Assembly (NCBI GenBank): GCA_029378245.1
Contig: JARKIF010000097.1
Span: forward strand, 1-64,000
DNA length: 64,000 nucleotides
Reading direction: 5' to 3'
From: Roridomyces roridus
Taxonomy: Eukaryota > Basidiomycota > Agaricomycetes > Agaricales > Mycenaceae
How positions within the stretch are numbered: the first letter of the stretch is position 1; every line of letters begins with the position of its first letter. Below the pieces are notes generated by a model. It was not told the origin of the DNA. It made no database searches and was given only the letters and a program-made list of their open reading frames with translations. Both the position numbers and the translations under genes were made by a program. This document shows, one piece after another, positions 21,611 to 33,316 of this stretch.

Positions 21611-22542
21611 TCAGCCAGAGACGACGTCACCCGAGCCAGGGACCTCTGTGGGTTGAGCGACGGCTCCAGAGAAGACGCCTCCCGACCCGGTGGGTTGAGC
21701 GAAGGCTCCAGAGGATTCAACGACGCCTCCGGAGAAGACGGCTCCAGAGGGTTGAGCGACACCTCCAGAGAGGACGCCTCCAGAGGGTTGAGCGACAGCT
21801 CCAGAGAAGATGCCTCCAGAGCCGGTGGGTTGAGCGACGGCTCCAGAGAAGATGCCTCCAGAGCCGGTGGGTTGAGCGACGGCCCAAGAGAAGAAGTCTC
21901 CAGAGCCGGTGGGTTGAGCGACGGCCCAAGAGAAGAAGTCTCCAGAGCCGGTGGGTTGAGCGACGGCCCCAGAGTTGAAGAAGCCTCCAGAGCCGGTGGG
22001 CTCAACGACGGCTCCAGAGAAGACGCCGCCAGAGGGTTCAGCGACGGCTCCAGAGAAGAAGCCTCCAGAGCCGGTGGGCTCAACGACAGCTCCAGAGAAG
22101 ACGCCGCCAGAGGGTTCAGCGACAGCTCCAGAGAAGACACCTCCAGAGGGTTGAGCGACAGCTCCAGAGAAGACACCTCCGGAGCCGGTGGGTTCTGCTA
22201 TCCCTCCGGAGCCTAGTATTTCCCCAGAGCCGGACGGGAGTGGAAGACCGCCAGAGGCGATGGGAAGGGTGTCGAGGGAAGCACTCGAAGCGGGATTGAG
22301 CGATGCGCGCCGCACCTACAGGGATATATTCATTGAACATAATGAATAATGGAACGCACCCGAAGCACGGCTCCGTCAGCCAATCCGAAGGCAGCACAAA
22401 CGACGGCTGCAGCGAGGATGTTTTGGGAGAAAGATGTGGACTTCGTCGCAAGACCAGTTGGATGAGGTTGAAAGAACTGTAAAGAGTGAAGAATTAGGAT
22501 GCAGGCACAGCCGACTTTAAAGCAAATAAATTGACCATCCAT
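21611..22542 (-). CDS. Low-complexity repeat protein with signal-like N-terminus
   Basis: Two exons, 22542-22360 and 22315-21611, join in frame across a 44-nt intron and give about 295 residues. Exon 1 ends with a hydrophobic segment ('NILAAAVVCAAFGLADGA') that looks like a signal peptide core but lies about 40 residues from the ATG, so the true start may be different or lost. Exon 2 is almost wholly tandem units of the form 'GSGGIFSGAVAQPT', rich in Gly, Ser, Ala and Pro, as in cell-wall or adhesive proteins. No catalytic domain. I do not recognise a family. Because the DNA unit is a multiple of three and stop-free, two other frames also stay open here. Confidence 0.5.
21640..22200. repeat. 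GC-rich coding minisatellite
   Basis: Plus strand shows repeated units such as 'gttgagcgacggctccagag' followed by 'aagatgcctccagagccggtg', about 24-45 bp long in composite form, some neighbouring units identical. All unit lengths keep the reading frame. Confidence 0.85.
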
Positions 22543-23782
22543 TGCACGGGAAACAAGTCGGTCGTCGCGAGAGAGTTTCGGAAACCATACAAAAGGTAGA
22601 GAAATAGCAATTCCGCAGTCAATCTCCCAAAAATATTGAATCCGCAGTCGCGACGCCCTTGTTCGGATTAGTTGTATGCTGAATATGTAGCACCATCGGG
22701 CGTCCAAGTGCAGAGAGGCGACTTCAGGCCGTTTAAAATGCTCTACCACGAGGGCGAGTACGTACATAGCAGAGAGTGACCCGTCGAACCGCTGATTCAG
22801 CTGTCCCAAAAAACAAAATCAGACTTGGCACTTGAATGTTTACTTACCCATCTTGCGACACCGCAGTCCGTGTTCATTGCGTTTGCGTCCAATTTCTAGA
22901 CCCGCAACACCCCTCAGATTGATATGCAACCGCGACCTAAGTATGTAGGTGATTCATCATGCAACTCCCGGGGTCCCCATCTATCAGTTGTTGTCTTAAT
23001 TGGTTAGTCTTGCACAATCGGGGGAGGAAGTGCAACTGAATCGTCCATCCCTGTTCCCGCTCCACGCTAAGCCCTGGCTCATATTTTGCCGTGTGCGACA
23101 AAGAGTGTTTGAGCGCGCTGCGAAGAGCCAATAAACATCGGTGATTATATATATCCCACGGTTCAACGTTCGAATGCCTTGTAACTTGGGTATTTGTACC
23201 TGAATGTCTTGGATTTTGAGTCGGAGTTGACTTTGAACTGATCACTAGCGTGGCCACTCTGGTCTCCCGATCTCAAACATGAACAGCCAGCAACTACGCC
23301 CGCCAATCGACCACCTCTACTTTACGCGCCATTCTGTATGTGTGGTAGGTAACTCACTCTAAATGGATCGCTACAGAGCTTGTTGTTGTAGCGTGACCTG
23401 CAACGTCCGCGTCAACGGTGGCGGCGGTGCCGAATATGGCTAAGTACTTGAAAAGTATGTTAGAGTATAGTAGCGGTCTGTTCGCAGACTTTGGCGATCA
23501 GGATGCCAACCCACTCAGAGTTGGATAACCCCATCCCAGTTGTATGACTTTCCTCTGGGCTTTTCGCTTTTTCATTGACGATGGTGTAGACCTTCACTTG
23601 CGTGACTGAGCAATCTTCCGATCACCACCCTCATACATACGACCCATACCTCCATACATGCCCTCGTTCGCTCATTTCATTAGATCACTCGTTTATAACA
23701 ACCATGTACAGTTCGCGCGTTCAAAGTATATACATAGAGGCATGGATTTTCCTATACACACAAGCAGATTCCAACAGCAACC
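22543..23782. other. Intergenic, no gene recognised
   Basis: No frame with family resemblance on either strand. AT-rich toward 23.6-23.78 kb, the 3' flank of the aldo-keto reductase. Confidence 0.4.
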
Positions 23783-25386
23783 TTAAGCATGTCCCCAAAC
23801 TGGAACCGGCAAATACAGCTCGTCGAGGTATTTCATCTCCTCGTCCGTCAGCTGCAACGAGACCGCAGCGATACAATCGGCGAGCTTGGCTGTAGAGGTT
23901 GAGCCGATTACGGGGGCTGTGATTCCTGGAGTGGGATTCATTGCAATTAGTTCGGTCGAACGAAAAGGAAATTCAAAGGCAGAAGAAGAGAACCGACCAT
24001 CTTTCTTCATACTCCACGCCAACGCAACCTGTGCCATCGACACCCCACGCTTCCCTGCGACTTCCTCGACGCGCTGCACGATGGGCGCAAAGCCGCCTTT
24101 CTCGTACACGCCGATCAACCTGTGCGGGGTATTTAGTGAAGACGAACAAGGTGAGAGGAGAGGACTTACGGATCCCCACTCCCACGATCCGTCTTGCTCT
24201 CAGACCCCTTTTGCGCTGCGAGCGGGCGCGTTACGGTTCCCCGCGCGAGGGGCGACCAGGGGATGATGCCTACGCCAAAGTGCTAGAATTTTTTTGGTTC
24301 AACGCAAGCGACATGGAATCCAAGCGAGAAAGCGGACCTTGAGAGTAGGGAACATCTCGCGTTCCTCCTCGCGATAAACGACATTGTGGTGGTTCTGCAT
24401 CGAGACGAAGGGTGTGAGGTTGTGTGTGATTGCATAGTCTGGAGTGAGTTGAAAATTAGCAATTTCAAAGAGCAACGAGAGAGGGAAGGGAGCGCACTCT
24501 GCATGATGTGGACTATCCCAGGTCAGACTAACGACAAAAGGCAGAAACGACGAAACGTACACTGATACGCCCAGCACGAGCTCATGCCGATGTAGCGCAC
24601 ATATCCTGCCTTGACGACGTCGTGCAGAGCTTGCATCTGTCGGACCGCGTGAGTCTACACTGCAGCACACAAGAAATGACGCACAGTCTCCTCGATAGGC
24701 GTATCGTAGTCAAACCGGTGGCATTGCAGCAAATCGATATACTCGAGTTGCAGCCGCTTGAGGCTGTCGCGCACCGAATCGAATATGTGCTGTCCACAGC
24801 CAGTGAGTCCGTGGATACTAAGACCACACCAGACCGGAGAGAACGCACCTTACGACTGAGCCCGTACTGATTCGTACTGCGGCCGCCGTCAGCCTCGGAG
24901 CGCTTCTTCCAGGGCGCGTAGCGGAATGTGATCTTGGTCATGACGACGATTTCGTCGCGGGGAATGTTGTGCTGCTTGATCGCCTTGCCCAGGATCTCTT
25001 CGGATTGGCCGTCGGAGTAGATCTATGGCTGGAGTAAGATGGAGGTGAGGAAGAGAGAATGAGCACAAACAGCAGCGGTGTCGAACGCGTTGATTCCTGC
25101 GTCGTACCTATCCACGCATTCAATTTACAGCAGCCTCCAAGTAGCCACGTCGACGCACGCAAACTTGATATGCTCGATCCCAACCTCTTCAGGCAGAATC
25201 CAGCTCTGGCCCGTCCACTCAGGCGAGCCGTAGCTCATGCATCCCAAGATGAGCTTGGATACCTTGAGCCCCGAGTTTCCGAGGCGGACTACATCGGGCC
25301 TCAGACTATGTGGACTCGACGCGGCGAAGGTACACACCGTATTTCATTTTCTTAGGGTCCGGGACGGGAGTCGTTGCACTTGCCAT
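23783..25386 (-). CDS. Aldo-keto reductase, aryl-alcohol dehydrogenase type (AKR1)
   Basis: Starts at ATG 25386 ('MASATTPVPDPKKMKY') and ends at 23783 with 'LPVPVWGHA'. Read in order: 'VRLGNSGLKVSKLILGCMSY', 'GINAFDTAA' (catalytic Asp), 'IYSDGQSEEILGKA' (Tyr), 'EIVVMTK' (Lys), 'YIDLLQCHRFDYDTPIEET' (His), 'VKAGYVRYIGMSSCWAY', 'FVSMQNHHNVVYREEEREM', 'GVSMAQVALAWS' and 'APVIGSTSTAKLADCIAAV'. This is the complete AKR tetrad with the late NADPH-site signature. About nine introns, including a tiny exon of ~15 nt after 'WAYH'. Expected reaction: NADPH-linked reduction of aryl or alkyl aldehydes to alcohols, in the cytosol. Tandem with AKR2 and near the acid-to-aldehyde reductases, which suggests a shared pathway. 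Confidence 0.85.
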
Positions 25387-25731
25387 TGTTCTTGCTTCGA
25401 GGGGAGAAGGTGGGTGTAAAGAGGCCCGCCGCAGGTTTTATCCTACTCGGCTTTTACGTACGGATGCTCTTGCCACGAGCCAAAGCAAGGCATCAGTCGC
25501 AGTTTGAGTGGCACTGGCAGGAAGAAGGCGTACGGCGGCACGTGATAGAGTACAGCCACTGTGAACGGCGGGCGTTGTGAGCACGGGTGACGGCCGCAGT
25601 AATTTTTTTTTTCACCATCAGACTTTGCTCATGAAAAAACGCACATCTTCGGTGCGATCCAAGGCTTCCTCCCTCCATCTTGTACAAGCATAGACATAGT
25701 CCTCATTCATCATGTTCGATCGGTCCTCGTC

Positions 25732-25836
25732 GCTTTGGTGGGGTAGTGGTAACCTGGGTCGTTGCCATGGGCCATGACTTGTGATAGTCGTTCTAGTTTA
25801 TTCGACCCGCCGGGGGTTCGATTCCCTCCCAAAGCA
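25732..25836 (+). tRNA. trnG-GCC: tRNA-Gly(GCC) with a 34-nt intron
   Basis: Acceptor stem GCTTTGG (25732-25738) pairs with CCAAAGC (25829-25835), discriminator A. D arm TGGGGTAGTGGTAACCT, anticodon stem GGTCG (25757-25761) with CGACC (25803-25807), loop TT-GCC-A with anticodon at 25764-25766, intron 25768-25801 in the canonical position after base 37, T arm GGGGGTTCGATTCCCTC holding a perfect B box. A TTTT terminator sits at 25853-25856. Confidence 0.8.
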
Positions 25837-25877
25837 TACGCAGAGGCGATTCTTTTGGTTTTCGCATTACCCCCCCT

Positions 25878-27023
25878 CATCAGTAAAACGGCCGGTTTGG
25901 CTTTGGCGTCTTTGTCTTGTGGAGGTCGTCTTACGTCTTTGAAACTCATCTTTCGCCGTCTTTGTCTTAGAGCTGGATGTGTCCGTCTTTGACAGATATC
26001 TTTCTGGTCCGAATTGTCTTGGTCAACATTGTACTCTTGGTTCCGATCCAATCTTTTACAAGTCACGAAAAAAGACATCCACTCCCTAGAGAAGCCAAAG
26101 ACATGGTGTTGGAGAAAGACGCCAAAGACGTCCGATCATTGAAAGACAGCGCTTGAACTCGGAGATCTGTCGTCAAGTCATTCAAACTCCGCTCGCATCA
26201 GCGGAGACAACATTCCGAAAAGATTCCGAAGGGTGACTCAGGCAGTAGCCGACAACGTAACGCTGCCACGTCTCTCCCACCATCTTCCCTCTCCCCTCCC
26301 GCCCTCGACCCGTCCTCGTCGTCCTCAACGGTGCCCACTGGCTCTTAGTATCGGCTGCCACACCACCTCTCGTTCTCCTACCAACGAAGCCCCATGTCAA
26401 GCCGCTTCAAGAAGGCCCTGTCAAGAGGCTACGCCTCTGTCGCTGCGAAGTGCGGCCGCAAGCCATGCAAGAGTCACTCAAGTTACCCTCTCATGTTCTG
26501 CTCCACCCATTCTTGGCCCCCCCCCTCTCGATACTCCCCCGCGTCCTCCATCATGAATTGTCCTATTACCTCAAAGACGCAAGCCTTCTAGTACTGGCAG
26601 CTTGGCTTCAAGTTTCAAAAATTCAAGCTTCGTGGCCCACTCCCTACATCCACTCCTCTCCTGCATAACCCTCTCGTCCCTACTCTACTTCCTTACCCTC
26701 ACCCATCTGATCCAAGTCCCCGCTGCAAGCTTCATCCATCCTGTTAATCCAGTGTACTTAGATAATCTGTATTGTAGGTAAAATTGAATGAAGTTCGTCT
26801 CTCTAAAATGTGCCTCTTTGAATTAAGATTGGTGTCTTTGGAAAGGACATGCTGTCCTGGATAAGCCGCAATCGGTCTTTGACAAGACAGATTGTCTTGT
26901 CAAAGCAAAGTGGACCTGCTATCCCCAAGACACATGTCTTTGGCGGAAATCTGTCTTTGGCGTCTTTGACGTCTTGGCAAAGACGCCAAAGACGCCAAAG
27001 ACAAACCGGCCGTTTTACTGATG
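25878..27023. mobile_element. 1.1 kb inverted-repeat element with GTCTTTG motifs
   Basis: Left end CATCAGTAAAACGGCCGG and its complement at the right end (ending 27023) form TIRs that continue, with one mismatch, through 'TTTGGCGTCTTTG'. Subterminal regions on both sides are packed with GTCTTTG / CAAAGAC motifs, in inverted orientation. The middle is pyrimidine-rich and without a credible gene. I found no target duplication with confidence. It begins 42 bp after the tRNA gene. Confidence 0.75.
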
Positions 27024-27152
27024 CTGCAGGAAATACAGGTATTACGTACCTTCAAGTTTTTATTCTGGATCTTAATATTCAGTTGTCGGAAGTAATTCAG
27101 TCACTCTTCCTAAATACCTACATCTTTGCCGTCGCTAGTCCACCGCGTCCCT

Positions 27153-28744
27153 CTACGTATGCCCGAAAACCGCGATCGGCACATATTGTTCCTCAAGGTA
27201 CGTCTTCTCCTCAGCCGTCAGCTCCAGATTCACCGCCGCTGCGAGATGGGTTGAATCAGAAATACTTGGAAGTGGAAAAGTTTCTAACCGATACAATCCG
27301 CGAGCTTCTCGAGCGAAGTCGCACCAATGATGGGCGCCGTTACACCTAAATCCTCATTCAACCATCGGGTGGGTTTAGGTATTGAATCTAACGCACCATC
27401 CTTACTCATAGACCACGCAAGCGCGATTTGCGCCATCGACACACCACGCTTCTTGGCGATCTCCTCGACGCGGTTGACGATGGCTTCGTACCCGCCTTTG
27501 TTATACGAGTTGACCCATCTGCATGTGCGGATGATGAGCTGAGATGCATAGTACGCTAATGAGAAACCTACGGATCTGCCGTCCCACGAGAGGTTTCCTT
27601 CTGCGCTGCGAGCGGGCGCGTGAGCACCCCGCGTGCAAGGGGCGACCAGGGGATGATGCCCACGCCATAGTGCTGCCCGAGAAATATTAGATTATTCGAT
27701 GCAACCAACAGTTCGACCAACCTTGAGAGTAGGGAACATTTCGCGTTCTTCCTCGCGGTATACCAGGCTGTGGTGGTTCTGCATAGAGATAAACGGCGTC
27801 AGGTTGTGCGTGATGGCGTAGTCTAGTCAATCGAATTTCAGGAAGAAGTCAAGGATAACGGAAGTCAGCATAGACACACTTTGCATAATGTTGACTGGCG
27901 TGTAAAATGAGCAGGGGAACGTGAAAGACGAAGAGAAGCGACGTACACTGATACGCCCAGCAAGAGCTCATCCCGATGTAGCGTACGTATCCGGCCTTGA
28001 CGACATCGTGGAGAGCTTGCATCTGCAGACACTCAGAACCAAACTTCATCACCGAATTTGCAACTCGACGCACTGTTTCTTCGATGGGCGTGTCATAGTC
28101 GAACCGATGGCACTGTAGGAGATCGATATATTCCAGCTGCAGTCGCTTGAGGCTGTCCCGAACAGAATCGAATACATGCTTCGAGAGAAATGAGTGGCTA
28201 CCTGCCAACTTCAAGTTCAATAACGCACCTTGCGACTCAGCCCGCGCTGGTTAGTAGTCCTTCCTCCCTCCGATTCCTTGATTTTATTCCAGGCAGAGTA
28301 CCCAAACAACTTGGTCATGACGACGATTTCGTCCCGGGGTAGATTGTGTTGCTTGATCGCCTTGCCAAGGATTTCCTCCGACTGTCCGTCTGAATACACC
28401 TCACGGCAAACGGATTAGCTGAGACGGGAGAGATGATGAATGTGGGGACTCACTGCGGCCGTATCGAAGGCGTTAATCCCCGCGTCGTAGCTGTCTTGCA
28501 AAGTTAGTCGAGTCGCCGACAATCGAACCCACAAAGACGCACGCAGCCTTGATATGTTCAATGCCCACCTCTTCACCTAGGATCCAGCCCTGGTTGGCCC
28601 ATGAAGACGACCCGTAGCTCATGCATCCAAACACGATCTTGGAGATCTTGAGCCCCGAGTTGCCGAGACGCACTGTGCAAGTCAATAGCGCGTTTACACG
28701 GAGAGAGGAGACCAACCGTATTTCATCTTTGCTGGAGCTGACAT
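27153..28744 (-). CDS. Aldo-keto reductase, aryl-alcohol dehydrogenase type (AKR2)
   Basis: Starts at ATG 28744 ('MSAPAKMKY') and ends at 27153 ('YVPIAVFGHT'). The same exon plan as AKR1: 'VRLGNSGLKISKIVFGCMSY', 'GINAFDTAA', 'VYSDGQSEEILGKA', 'EIVVMTKLFGYSAWNK', 'DLLQCHRFDYDTPIEETV', 'MQALHDVVKAGYVRYIGMSS', 'ISMQNHHSLVYREEEREM' and 'APIIGATSLEKLADCIAAV'. The Asp-Tyr-Lys-His tetrad is intact. Cytosolic NADPH-dependent aldehyde reductase by family; substrate unknown. It sits head-to-tail with AKR1, so a tandem duplication separated by the tRNA and the element at 25.9-27.0 kb is the simplest reading. The N-terminal substrate-side region differs most between the two ('YGSPEWTGQSW' versus 'YGSSSWANQGW'). 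Confidence 0.85.
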
Positions 28745-29196
28745 TGACTGGGCCCTGAATCGTTGGTGGGAGGAGCGAGAGAAGGAGGGTTTATATCGGT
28801 CGGTCGTGCCGCATTTTTGGCCGCATTTCGTAACGCGGAGACCCGACGGCGACATGGGATGGAAACCCCGAAAGGCCCGCCGCGGTTGATGGCCGTGGTA
28901 GGACCCGAACACTTTCGTCTTTTCTTCGTTTCCTTCCACACTTGGACTTCGACCTCAACGCTCCCGTTCGTGTGCGTCTATAATGCTTCCCATATATCGT
29001 ACAGGCGTCCAGTCCGGGGTGCTCCAAGGCCGTTCGTGTACGTACGTGACTGCCTCTATATCTTCCCTCAGATTCATTTATGTGCAGAACGATTTCACGC
29101 CGATGAAGAGCCTTGAAGCAGCAATTAGACTCGTCTCCTTTCTAACTGCACTTGGGTATGTACATAACGGGACTGGTATACTACTTGGACAAAAGT
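28745..29196. other. Intergenic between AKR2 and HD1
   Basis: Promoter of AKR2 and 3' flank of the HD-domain gene; no gene seen. Confidence 0.4.
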
Positions 29197-30078
29197 CTAT
29201 ACTTGCAAGTAAGGGTCCGGAATCGCACGACGATGGCGAGGGTTGTTTGCAGGCGGTACAATCGGTCCAACCCTCGTATCGACCAAGAGTTCCGGAAGCT
29301 GCAAATCAGCGTAAGTAACTCGTCTCGAGGAGAATATCGCAACACGTACTCCACCAGGGAAATGCGACAACATGCAATTCGGCTTCTCCGCAAACTCGAT
29401 ATCAAACTTGTTCGACACCTCGTTGTAAAATTGGCCCCGAGGGTACTTCGTCTCGATCTCCTGCACCGTCTTGGGATTCCACAGGTTCGTGAAACTCATC
29501 CCGGGCAAAGCGGTACCATTGAACCCCCCGACGTCGAACAACGACCCGAGGGACATTAACATCTGATTCGCCGAAGAGTTGCCCACAGTCCAAACGGAAG
29601 TATGCAGCGTAATGGCCTGCACAATGTCCCCAACCTGGTACGCATCGAGCTCAGGCGCCGCCTTGTGCAGGTGGTTATACGCCATGACGGCGCTCTGCAG
29701 CTCGAACGTCATCCCATGCGAGGGATCGTGCATGCCCTCCGGGATATTCGACATCCCGAGGTCGTGTAGGATAGTCGTGTGGTACAACCGCATCGTTAGC
29801 TCGTTGAAGCTGATTTGCGGTACGCCGGGTGTGCGGGAGGGGAAGCCCGTGTAGAGGAGGGCGAGGCCGAAGTAGAAGCATCGTAGGACATGGTTGAATA
29901 TGGAGGGCGGGGTGAGTCGCTTGGCGTATGCGAAGGATTCTGTGTGGGCGCGGGAGAGCGGGACCAATTGGAGGGTTTCAAAAGGAATGTAGGCCGGTGT
30001 GAGGTTGGAAATGGCGTATAATTGGGCGCCGTCGCTGGGAACGTACGCGTCGAAGGTCTGGTTGTGAAGAATGGTCAT
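29197..30078 (-). CDS. HD-domain protein, cyanamide-hydratase-like (HD1)
   Basis: Two exons, 30078-29350 and 29298-29197, give 276 residues from the ATG at 30078 ('MTILHNQTFDAYVPSDG'). The HD metal-site motif is 'HTTILHDLG', followed by 'HGMTFELQSAVMAYNHL', 'YQVGDIVQAITLHTS', 'NQMLMSLGSLFDVGGFNG' and 'NPKTVQEIETKYPRG'. This order matches fungal cyanamide hydratases and related HD enzymes, which add water to a nitrile-like or similar small substrate using a metal bound by the H...HD...D residues. Substrate not determinable here. A paralogue (HD2) lies 4 kb away in the opposite direction, with the PP2A gene between them. Confidence 0.75.
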   Translation of the reverse strand: MTILHNQTFDAYVPSDGAQLYAISNLTPAYIPFETLQLVPLSRAHTESFAYAKRLTPPSIFNHVLRCFYFGLALLYTGFPSRTPGVPQISFNELTMRLYHTTILHDLGMSNIPEGMHDPSHGMTFELQSAVMAYNHLHKAAPELDAYQVGDIVQAITLHTSVWTVGNSSANQMLMSLGSLFDVGGFNGTALPGMSFTNLWNPKTVQEIETKYPRGQFYNEVSNKFDIEFAEKPNCMLSHFPGGVRVAIFSSRRVTYADLQLPELLVDTRVGPIVPPANNPRHRRAIPDPYLQV

Positions 30079-31069
30079 GGGTTTTCGCCAAGTGGCTGAA
30101 TCTGCCACCAGGTCTGGATCCGTTCAATTTATGTGCAATTGAAGACGCTTGATGGAGAAGTTCAAGTGGGAAAATCCCGAGACAAAAATCTTGATATGGG
30201 CGCGGGGCAGTGATTCTGCACAAGAAGATGTCAGGGAAGGCATGTGCAAATCATTTTCTGTGTGTTCAATTGAATTATTCAACTATCTGACGCGCCCATA
30301 TCCGGCAGAAAAAAAGGAACATGAGTACTTACTTACGCCATGAGCCTGAACTTGAATGGTGCTCGCATTTATTCTGGTTTCATGAATGGTCTTCGAGAAG
30401 ACGTACCAGGCAAGTGCGTAATCTCCCAGAATCCTGGTGAGAATTTACTTCCGCGTCCAAACGCCCAAATCAGTTACCATTGCGATCTGCATCACAAGTT
30501 GAAGCATCACCGTCTCGGAACCCGTTCGGGATCAGCGCTCATACTTGCCAGCAAACACGCAAGCTCCGGACATACTTAGGCGGGTTTCGGTTTCCAGCGA
30601 ACAGCACCTGGCAATCATATCTTTCGTCCACATCTACAAAAAGATCAAGCACCTCTCCAACAATCCAACTTCGTAAGTATCCAAAAAATCCTTTTCCACT
30701 CGCCTACAGTTACAGTTCTTCATTTATGTATGTACAATTTGATTCATTCATCCTTTCTTTCTTTCCTTCTTCTCCACGCCGCCCACCCATTATAAGTACC
30801 TGCCCTGCCTATACTTTTTCTTCAATAATCAGAAAAAAAGTCTTTCCGCCCGGCCGTCCAAAAGCAATTGCAACAAATGTGAAACCAAACCAAATCCATT
30901 AAAAATCGTCTTCGTCTTCTTGAGTTCTTCTTCGTCTTTGTCGTACATAGAGCAAGCACCGGTCCGTGACTAGCACAAACGCGAGCGTGTGTAGGTGTAG
31001 GGTGGATGATGATGATGGAGTAATGACTGGGGGGTGTGGAATGTGTTGTATCGTTCGGTCAGCGGCGTC
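30079..31069. other. Intergenic between HD1 and the PP2A subunit gene
   Basis: Pyrimidine-rich at 30590-30830; no gene recognised. Confidence 0.4.
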
Positions 31070-32795
31070 TTAGGCCGCGCTGTAGACAAAAAGACTGTTC
31101 GTGGCCGCAATCTGTCGGAGGGCGCATCAAAATCAATCTATGATCAACAAACAGCGGAACGTACGGCAACGGTCGACTCCCTAGGATGCCAGCTCGCATG
31201 CAGGATCTTCTTGTTGAAGTCCAGAGGCTCGGTTTGCATCGCCTCACGAAGACTCCTGCCACCTTTGCCTGCGTTCAGCGTCAGGTTCCAGTTCAGTGGT
31301 CAAGAAAAGAGCCTTGAAACGCACCAGCATACCCAGGCTTCTTGGTCTTGAGCACGGCCTTGTCCGCCTGTAGGACGACATCATTGTCGCCATCCACATC
31401 GTACACTCGGAAGTAGTTGTGGTACGAGCCCGTTAGAACTTGCCTACATCCATGAACCTGAATCAGAGAACGCAAAAAAAGATAGAAAGATGCGACAAAC
31501 CTTCCATCCCCGCCCCAAACACACTCCCACTTGTCGAATATACAATCATTCTCGTACAAATCGCACAGCTTCCCGCGCAGATGATCGTGCACGCTGATAG
31601 TCTTTATCGGACGCGCCTCGTTCCGTATATCCCACAACTTGAGCGTTAGATAATCGCGAGCGAGTATCTGCATCCCATCAGGACTAAATTGAGCGTCCGA
31701 GATGCTTGAGATGATTTCGGAGAAAAATGACGTCGTGGCGGGGTCTGGAGGATCTTCGAAGCCTACACGGAGATAAGCAACTCGCAGAAGATTAGGTCAA
31801 GTGAACGCACGCTTGGCATGATTGCTGCAAAGCGCTGCCTCCCGCATGTCGCTGAGACGGATGCTCGCCTTGGACGAGGCGTACATGAAAACATTACACT
31901 CCTTCGGGTGGAACGACGCCGAAGTGATAACCTCCGTCAGCTCCTCCATATTCTGTGGCTTAATGTCCACGATATCTGCGAAAACACATCATTTGGAGAG
32001 CCATGGTAGAGGGTAGAGACGCACTGAAGCTCTGGTCATGGATATTCAAGTTCCAGAGGTTGATACGGAGGTCGTCGGACGAGATGTATGTCTCTTGGTC
32101 CGAGTTGACGGAGATGGAGTGGATGTGGTATGCGTGCGCGTTGGCGTAGACCTACAGCCGTAAGCACGCGCATCAACCGACGACTGATGGGTACGGACCT
32201 TGCGAGGGACAGCAGCGATGATGCTGTCTTGCTGCATCGTCTGCGGGAGGCGCAGGTGGTGGCGAGAGGTTGGCGGTGGGAGCGGGCGCTTGCCGTCGTA
32301 GTGATTCGTCTCAGAGACGACACGGAGACTCTTCTCGAAGACCTTCCACAGCTTTATCGTCTTGTCTGGGATGGGTGACGCTCAACGGGACGCTTCTTGA
32401 GAGTGTATGGACCACGCACCGTTGGTAGAGAGCAGGAAGTGCGCATAGTTCTGCCTCCCACACCACTGTATCTTGTTGATCTTCTCCTCAATCTCGAGCG
32501 ACTTGAGGTAGTCAAACTCGGGCTCGTGCGACTGGAACTCAGTGTAGAACTTGTATTCGCAGCTCTTCTTCTGCTGATTACGTTCAAAGAGCACGACGCG
32601 CCCGCCCTTGTCGCCCGTGGCCAAGAAGTTGCCTGTCGAATCAAACTCGACGGCGGAGATGATGTCCGCTGGACACTGTCAGCGCCCACCAAGCGGCATA
32701 GACTCGGACGACATGGACGCACCTTCGGTAATCTCCTCGACATCGCCCTTGTCACCAAAAGCCTGCGCAAAACGCCAACCACCAGTATCGTCCAT
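31070..32795 (-). CDS. CDC55: Protein phosphatase 2A regulatory subunit B (B55/PR55)
   Basis: Starts at ATG 32795 ('[20 protein letters not shown]') and ends at 31070 with '[13 protein letters not shown]'. Recognisable in order: '[20 protein letters not shown]', '[20 protein letters not shown]', '[16 protein letters not shown]', 'DKTIKLWKV', '[16 protein letters not shown]', '[20 protein letters not shown]', '[17 protein letters not shown]', '[20 protein letters not shown]', '[14 protein letters not shown]', '[14 protein letters not shown]'. These are the WD40 blades of the conserved B55 propeller that recruits substrates to PP2A. About ten short introns. A single-copy housekeeping gene lying between two duplicated HD genes, which gives a fixed point for dating the rearrangements. 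Confidence 0.93.
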
Positions 32796-33316
32796 GGGCC
32801 TGGGTGTCTAATCGCTCCTGTATCTTGCAAGCGGGTATCCTGGACAGATGCACGGTCCTGTTGGCCAGAAATCGATGGAAACGGGGTGAATGCGGGCTCG
32901 ATCGACAAGAACGAGCACAAGAGAGAGAGAAACGCGGGGAATGGCCGTAGACGGGCTGGAGAGGGCAGGAAACAAGGTGTAATGCCATCACTTCTCCGCG
33001 TGGCACCACAACTGCCAAATAGGGAAAGAGATTACGTATTCCAGATGTCGCTTTGGGTTTTGTGCGGCCAACTGGCTGACATTCACCATTTGTTGCCGAC
33101 TTGGCTATTTAAATAAGTACGGTAGTCGATGCGGAAGTTGTAATTTATGGCGAGTGAAAAAATCCAATTTCCGATTTCATTCCGACTGCCTCAGAACCTC
33201 AACTGATATTGTTCAAGTAGACAGTCTGTGTCAGTGAATGATTCCATTCTATTCCGTTCAAGACGCGTATATATTTGTCAGTACACACATTCAGACATTT
33301 ACTACCCTCGTCGCGA
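32796..33316. other. Upstream region of the PP2A subunit gene
   Basis: 5' flank of the B55 gene; no other gene seen. Confidence 0.4.

Noticed and set aside
21653..22216. 187-codon plus-strand frame through the minisatellite
   Set aside because: It is the antisense of the repeat protein; it stays open only because the units are multiples of three without stops.
25862..27030. Possible CRISPR-like array from repeated GTCTTTG words
   Set aside because: The words are short, irregularly spaced and inverted at the two ends of an element in a eukaryotic genome; they are transposon subterminal repeats.
27327..27542. Plus-strand frames over the AKR genes
   Set aside because: They are antisense shadows of aldo-keto reductase exons.
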